Positions 22,437 through 26,836 of a stretch of 26,836 nucleotides of DNA are shown here, piece after piece. A program made the position numbers and the translations under genes. Every line of letters begins with the position of its first letter. The first letter of the stretch is position 1. This DNA comes from Anaerolineae bacterium (GTDB lineage Bacteria; Chloroflexota; Anaerolineae; B4-G1; SLSP01). Where the stretch lies: NCBI GenBank assembly GCA_016934645.1, contig JAFGSL010000469.1, positions 1 to 26,836 of the forward strand. The letters run 5' to 3'. The notes under the pieces were generated by a model, which saw only the letters and a list, made by a program, of their open reading frames with translations, was not told the DNA's origin and did no database searches.

Positions 22437-24878
22437 ATGAAGAAACAATGGTCTGCCATTGGAGTCACACTGGCGATTGCAACAATAGCATTGTTTGTAC
22501 TGTTTTGGCTAATGGTCAATACGACCTCTGTCATCTCTGCTCCAATACTCGCATCTCCATTATCCCCAATCGTGACTTCCATCGCTCCCAACTCCGCCTC
22601 TAATGCCCTGGATACCTCTGTCGTTATAAGCGGCACAGGATTCACCGCCGGCATGTCCGGCACAATGGTCATCGCCCAACCAACAGCCTATCTGGGGAAC
22701 GCTGCACTGAACAACGTGACGTGGGTCAACAGCACAGTTCTGAGCGCTACTGTACCGTGGGGGCTGGTGCCGGGTGTCTACACGCTAACTGTAGTCAACC
22801 CTGATGGGGGAACAGGCAGCCTTGCCGATGCCTTCACCGTCACTCAAGGGATCGGCGTGTGGACCACTGGTGGCCCGTATGGCGGAAACGTGCACGACAT
22901 GGCAGTTCATCCCGCTGTAACCACAACTATCTTTGCCGTACTCCAAGGTGCAGGGTTGTTTCGGAGTATAGATGGGGGATCTACCTGGAAAAGCGTACGC
23001 CCGGATGGACGTACTGACGTCAATCTTGTGAAGTACGGACAAACCACTTCAGCCACTCTTTACATAGCTGGTTGTATGGGGCTCTATTGCAGCCTCGATG
23101 ACGGACAGACCTGGGAAGCAATCTACACTGAAGCTGACGTGGGCGATTTCGTGATCAATCCACTTGATGACAACATTATCTACATCACTCAATGGAATGT
23201 GGGCGTCGGCAGAACAGAGGATGGGGGACAGAACTGGGAACCACGAAGTACAGGATTGACCAGTCTGGATGTGCAGTATCTTTACATCGATCCCCTTACA
23301 CCCACTACTTTATACGCAACGACCAACGACGGCAACGTGTTCAAAACCCTCGACGAAGGGGGACATTGGTTCACAATAACGAATGGATTGACACTTACAC
23401 TTGAGCAACCCTTCAAACTTGCCATCAATCCGTACAACCCCGATAACCTGTGGGCGATGAAAGGACGAGGCTATGTTGGTCAATTCGCCAGGAGCGACAA
23501 CGGTGGAGCGACGTGGGAAGACATAACAGGACCTTTCTTAGAAATGATAGAGGATGTCGACTTTAGCACGCATATTTCCACGACGCTTTATGCAGGAGGT
23601 GCACACGAACTGTATCGCAGCATAGATGGCGGCGATACGTGGGACTTCCTGAGTACCGATCCAACCCTGAGACGTCTGATGATACAGGAGATCGCTCTGG
23701 ACCGGGCCACAGGTGTTCCCATCTATCTTTCTGGCGGTGGGGGAGTCTATAGAAGTCATGATGGCGGTCTGACCTGGGAGCGTGCAGTCCAAGGATTGGC
23801 AGGGATCCAACCCTGGTTCCTGCTTTCTTCATTGACATCGCCCGAAATGATCTACTCTATCTATGATGGAGATTTCTATTACAGTCATAACGCAGGAAGT
23901 AGTTGGGGATTTAGTGAGGATGCCCTGGGCGCTATGGTGGCTGCCTTTGATCCATCTGATAGCCAGATTGGCTATGCGGTTGGAGGATGGGGAATGTTCG
24001 CACAAACAGATGATGGGGGACTCAGTTGGACCCAGCAGCCTGTCATCACACACACATCACATCACATTTCGGCGATAAGTGTATATCCAGCAAATCGAGA
24101 TGTCATTTTTATCGGTGGTGGAAGCAATTGGGCAACTCCGCCAATTGAGGGTGGATGGTTAGCCCGCAGCAATGACCGGGGGAATAGTTGGCAGGACTTG
24201 AACATTGGTCAGATCATTAGCGATGTTACGTCTATTGTGTTTGATCCCGTCGTGACCGACACAGTCTACATCGGCACATGCACAATACACCCCTTCTGGA
24301 GCTACGGTGGAGGAAGTGGTGTCTTTAAAAGCACTGATGGCGGGATCACATGGAACCCTGCCAACGCGGGACTCACCTATCGCTGTGTACGTGATTTGGT
24401 CATCCATCCTGATCTGCCTCAGGTGTTACTGGCTGCCATCAACGATCCAAGCCCTGGTGCCATTGGGGTCTTCAAGAGCACCGATGGCGGCGTGACATGG
24501 GATCCATCAGATACAGGATTAGAAAACAGCCAGGTGCTGGGATTGACGATTGATCCATTGATGCCATCCCACGTGTATGCCGCCACCTGGGGAGGGCTGT
24601 TTCGCAGTACAGATAGTGGAGAAAACTGGAGTCGTGCGAGTGGCACTTTTGGACAAGTCCCGATTTTTTCAGTCTCCGCATCCGCTTACGAAGAGCGCAC
24701 CATAGTTTACGTTGGCACTACGGGAGGAGCTGCCGCGACCTCTGTCGTTCGGCAGACTGATGCAGTCCAGCAGACACTCACCGACTCGGCTGTCACAGCC
24801 GGGGTGTACCAAATCGTCGTTGTTCACTATCCTGTCAATAACTTCATCTACTTACCGCTCGTGATCAAAGCAAAGTAA
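22437..24878 (+). CDS. Secreted IPT/TIG and Asp-box beta-propeller protein
   Basis: An extracellular protein, function unknown; the fold suggests ligand or glycan binding. The 813-residue product has a signal peptide or anchor (about 1-35), an IPT/TIG immunoglobulin-like domain (about 43-135: VTSIAPNSASNALDTSVVISGTGF), then 13 Asp boxes of the S-x-D-x-G-x-T-W type between about residues 177 and 731. They are spaced ~46 residues apart, as in BNR/sortilin-like propellers. The last few residues read NNFIYLPLVIKAK, a short aromatic/aliphatic tail common on secreted Chloroflexota proteins that may be a sorting or anchoring signal. ATG 22437 has AAAGGAGAG (22421-22429) 7 bases upstream. It lies 49 bases after the mannosidase and may share its transcript. 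Confidence 0.85.
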   Translation: MKKQWSAIGVTLAIATIALFVLFWLMVNTTSVISAPILASPLSPIVTSIAPNSASNALDTSVVISGTGFTAGMSGTMVIAQPTAYLGNAALNNVTWVNSTVLSATVPWGLVPGVYTLTVVNPDGGTGSLADAFTVTQGIGVWTTGGPYGGNVHDMAVHPAVTTTIFAVLQGAGLFRSIDGGSTWKSVRPDGRTDVNLVKYGQTTSATLYIAGCMGLYCSLDDGQTWEAIYTEADVGDFVINPLDDNIIYITQWNVGVGRTEDGGQNWEPRSTGLTSLDVQYLYIDPLTPTTLYATTNDGNVFKTLDEGGHWFTITNGLTLTLEQPFKLAINPYNPDNLWAMKGRGYVGQFARSDNGGATWEDITGPFLEMIEDVDFSTHISTTLYAGGAHELYRSIDGGDTWDFLSTDPTLRRLMIQEIALDRATGVPIYLSGGGGVYRSHDGGLTWERAVQGLAGIQPWFLLSSLTSPEMIYSIYDGDFYYSHNAGSSWGFSEDALGAMVAAFDPSDSQIGYAVGGWGMFAQTDDGGLSWTQQPVITHTSHHISAISVYPANRDVIFIGGGSNWATPPIEGGWLARSNDRGNSWQDLNIGQIISDVTSIVFDPVVTDTVYIGTCTIHPFWSYGGGSGVFKSTDGGITWNPANAGLTYRCVRDLVIHPDLPQVLLAAINDPSPGAIGVFKSTDGGVTWDPSDTGLENSQVLGLTIDPLMPSHVYAATWGGLFRSTDSGENWSRASGTFGQVPIFSVSASAYEERTIVYVGTTGGAAATSVVRQTDAVQQTLTDSAVTAGVYQIVVVHYPVNNFIYLPLVIKAK

Positions 24879-25053
24879 GTAACGAATCGCACTTGTTCCC
24901 TGACCGCGGAAGTACAAAACGCACGCCAATACCTTGCGTCACAATATACCCTATGGGATGTTCAGCACCCATGAGGATTAGGCCAGACTGTTGCCGCAGA
25001 GTTGCTTGCGTTAGGCTAAATCAATTCAGTCATCTCGTCAATGCTTTTTGGTT

Positions 25054-25947
25054 ATGAAAGAAAACAGAGCGGTAGTTGAAGAAATCAAGTGGCGTCGTGA
25101 CTTGCTTGTCGAGATTGGTGGCAAGGTTAGTAACTATGGGGTCAACCCACCCACTCTGCGAGATTGGCGAATTTATGGTGGTCAGCAAGGGATATGGATC
25201 GACAAACAGAGAACGGCTGCATTGACAGATGACGGGAATGGTCTAGCAGTCAGTTTACTCCACAAAGGAAGTGTCTATCCAGATGATTTTAGCGAGACAG
25301 GGGTCATCTATCATTATCCTGTAACAAACAGGCCCTCATCAAGAGACCTCGGTGAGATTGAAGCCGTCAAGAATTGTAATCGGTTGAAAATCCCCGTATT
25401 TGTGATCACCGTATCTGAAGCTGATCCCTCGCTGAGAGACGTTTACTTCGGCTACGTTACAATGTGGGACGATCGGGCCAAAATCTTTATAGTGGAATTT
25501 GGCATAGACCAAAAGACAGTTACTACTGAAGAAACCGAGAGGCCATTTGAGCTGACGGTTCACGAACATAAGGAAAAATATGAAGCCGCGAAGGGATCAG
25601 GACAAGCAGCGTTTCGGATTGCTGTGATCCACAGATATGGCGCTCAGTGCGCAGTTTGTGAGATGGCCGTCATAGAATTATTGGATGCGGCTCACTTGGT
25701 TTCCAAAGCAGAAAATGGTAGTGATGACCCAAGAAATGGTTTGCCCCTTTGTGCTTTACATCACAGAGCATTCGACGCAGGATTGTTTTCGATTCGACCC
25801 GACACATCTGTGGTGACAAAGCCACTTGGTCCTAGCAAGGCCGAACTTAACATAACCAAGGATAACCTGGACCACACAAAAGCAAAACCGCACATAACTG
25901 CACTCAACTATTGTTGGGAAAAGTGGCTAAAAGAAAATAGAAGCTGA
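25054..25947 (+). CDS. HNH endonuclease with an N-terminal SRA/PUA-like domain
   Basis: Likely a DNA endonuclease of the restriction type. In the 297-residue product the C-terminal domain (about 180-260) matches HNH_2: C199xxC202, catalytic H214 in LLDAAHLVS, NGLPLCALHHRAFDAGLFSI with C233, H236 and H237, and paired CxxC/CxxH metal ligands. The N-terminal part (about 10-165) has GVIYHYPVTNRPSSRDLGEI and a later IPVFVITVSE strand with WDDRAKIFIVEF. This resembles the domain in Type IV-like HNH enzymes thought to read modified bases, an inference. The C-terminal ~35 residues are Lys-rich. ATG 25054 is preferred to TTG 25048, but no ribosome site is visible. No methylase or partner gene is adjacent. 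It lies 175 bases past the propeller gene with no terminator seen. Confidence 0.78.
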   Translation: MKENRAVVEEIKWRRDLLVEIGGKVSNYGVNPPTLRDWRIYGGQQGIWIDKQRTAALTDDGNGLAVSLLHKGSVYPDDFSETGVIYHYPVTNRPSSRDLGEIEAVKNCNRLKIPVFVITVSEADPSLRDVYFGYVTMWDDRAKIFIVEFGIDQKTVTTEETERPFELTVHEHKEKYEAAKGSGQAAFRIAVIHRYGAQCAVCEMAVIELLDAAHLVSKAENGSDDPRNGLPLCALHHRAFDAGLFSIRPDTSVVTKPLGPSKAELNITKDNLDHTKAKPHITALNYCWEKWLKENRS

Positions 25948-26260
25948 CTCCAGAAAAAACATTTGCCTCCCCGTATCCAAAGCCGCATTTTCACGTCATA
26001 ACCTATACAGTCAGGTACCTCTGTGCCTGGTGTGCGGGACTGTCCAAGTCGTATCTCGACCCATAAAAGCTTTTCAATCAATTTCGTTCAAGCTATCAAA
26101 AACCTTAAGGAGAGACTTTGCTGGCAGGGGTAAGCTCAGGCCTTCTGCAACCCATTTTTTGCGGAGGGATATCAAATCAGGAGGTGCTAAATAAGAATAT
26201 CTTTTGTTATTCCCCTCAAAACCCTATCGAAAGTCACCCAAATTCAAAGGAGGAAATACC
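25948..26260. other. 313-base gap with orphan ribosome-site-like motifs
   Basis: No convincing gene, RNA or terminator is seen. A 7-bp hairpin with one G-T pair (CAGGTAC-CTCT-GTGCCTG, 26022-26039) has no T-run. Three strong ribosome-site-like motifs occur: AAGGAGAG (26107-26114), AGGAGGTG (26179-26186) and AAAGGAGG (26246-26253). Only the last leads to an obvious gene. A 61-codon TTG-initiated frame (26118-26303) follows the first motif but overlaps the protease start and resembles no known protein. Confidence 0.55.
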
Positions 26261-26836
26261 ATGTCGAAAAAAACACTCATTGCTCTATTGGCGGCGGTTG
26301 TAGTTCTTGCGATTGTCGTTAGCTCGGTTAGCGCCATCACGGATGGCGAACTCGATGGCGAGGATCATCCGTATGTCGTTCTTTTGCTCATGGAAGTTGG
26401 CGGAGAGCCAATGTACCGGTGCACTGGAACATTGCTGTCTCCAACGGTACTCTTGACAGCCGGACACTGCGCCTCCAACTATCCAGACGAACCGTACTCT
26501 GGGATGCGCGTCTTTACGGAATCAGATGTTGAAAATGGCGATAATAGTTACCCATATGCTGGTAACAATAGCATAGAAGCTGTGGAATGGTATGCGCATC
26601 CACTGTATGAAACTGAAGATCCATTTTATACCCATGACGTAGGCATTGTAATCCTCGAAGAGCCTGGCGTTGTTGGTTTAGCTGAGTATGGCACTCTTCC
26701 TGAACAGGATCAATTCGACGATCTGCCGATGCCCAGCGGAAAAGCCAATAAAACCTGGTTTACTTCTGTCGGTTATGGCCAGCAAATAATCTTTACAGAT
26801 GAAGCGCAATGGGAAATGCAATCAGAGCGCATACGC
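26261..26836 (+). CDS. Secreted trypsin-like serine protease (family S1), cut by the window end
   Basis: An extracytoplasmic endopeptidase. The 192 codons present encode a signal peptide (MSKKTLIALLAAVVVLAIVV..., cleavage after VSSVSA at residue 25) and the first chymotrypsin-fold barrel plus the start of the second. The catalytic His is H69 in LLTAGHCAS and the catalytic Asp is D126 in THDVGIVILEEP. The GDSGGP serine motif would lie beyond the end. C54 and C70 flank the His as in the usual disulfide. The mature chain would begin ITDGE directly after the signal peptide, as if the Ile N terminus needed by trypsins were made by signal peptidase. ATG 26261 has AAAGGAGG (26246-26253) 7 bases upstream. 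The end is open. Confidence 0.9.
   Translation, partial: MSKKTLIALLAAVVVLAIVVSSVSAITDGELDGEDHPYVVLLLMEVGGEPMYRCTGTLLSPTVLLTAGHCASNYPDEPYSGMRVFTESDVENGDNSYPYAGNNSIEAVEWYAHPLYETEDPFYTHDVGIVILEEPGVVGLAEYGTLPEQDQFDDLPMPSGKANKTWFTSVGYGQQIIFTDEAQWEMQSERIR

Noticed and set aside
26022..26039. Small hairpin after the HNH gene considered as a terminator
   Set aside because: The 7-bp stem includes a G-T pair and is followed by GTGTGCGG, not a T-run.
26118..26303. TTG-started 61-codon frame before the protease
   Set aside because: It has a ribosome-site-like motif, but the product has no protein-like pattern and runs 43 bases into the well-supported protease gene. Kept only as a finding, not as a gene.

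Overview
The window looks like a chromosomal segment of a Chloroflexota (Anaerolineae-like) bacterium. This is an inference from gene content, not a computed placement. The supporting signs are the rpsF-ssb-rpsR order with a Cys-containing zinc-type S18, a bifunctional Rel, several Gly/Thr/Ser-rich secreted proteins, an extracellular Asp-box protein ending in a short YLPLVIK-like tail as is common in this phylum, and operons of polytopic glycosyltransferases. Shine-Dalgarno sites are strong and sigma70-like promoters are readable.

Layout. 1-321: the 3' part of RNase P RNA and its terminator. 327-2782, plus strand: a structured leader, rpsF, ssb, rpsR, a terminator, a membrane-anchored SurA/parvulin-like chaperone and a shared terminator. 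2805-5039, minus: rel. 5202-5840, plus: a DUF4352-like lipoprotein. 6081-7460, minus: a secreted protein made of four related ~100-115 residue units. 7580-15569, minus: a tightly packed six-gene cell-surface glycan or lipid-carrier operon (GT2, large GT-C-like membrane protein, GT2, B12-binding radical SAM enzyme, GT39-like membrane protein, SAM methyltransferase) with three consecutive ATGA stop/start overlaps and a clear promoter at 15617-15644. 15646-18343, minus: glk-msrP-msrQ (glucokinase plus the molybdenum/heme envelope methionine sulfoxide reductase). 18446-18506: divergent promoters. 18650-22387, plus: a 42-codon leader ORF built of a tandem ALNEV pentapeptide (15-bp DNA repeats), then a response regulator with a C-terminal CxxC/CxxC zinc-ribbon-like module, coupled by ATGA overlap to a GH38 alpha-mannosidase. 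22437-24878: a secreted IPT/TIG plus 13-Asp-box beta-propeller protein. 25054-25947: an HNH endonuclease with an N-terminal domain that may read modified DNA. 26261-end: the start of a secreted trypsin-like protease.

How the parts fit. The left third is housekeeping: translation, ssDNA binding, envelope protein folding and stringent response. The middle is envelope construction and protection: glycan transfer and modification, and repair of oxidised envelope proteins. The right third is sugar degradation and secreted proteins, led by a regulator gene whose leader is the most unusual element in the window. GC content is visibly highest in the GH38 gene and falls towards the right end, where the HNH gene and a gene-poor 313-base gap look more accessory.

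The strongest candidates for something undescribed are the ALNEV leader ORF with its repeat-borne start/ribosome-site choices ahead of the regulator-mannosidase pair, the radical-SAM-containing glycan operon, and the protease whose signal-peptide cleavage may directly create the trypsin-type Ile N-terminus.
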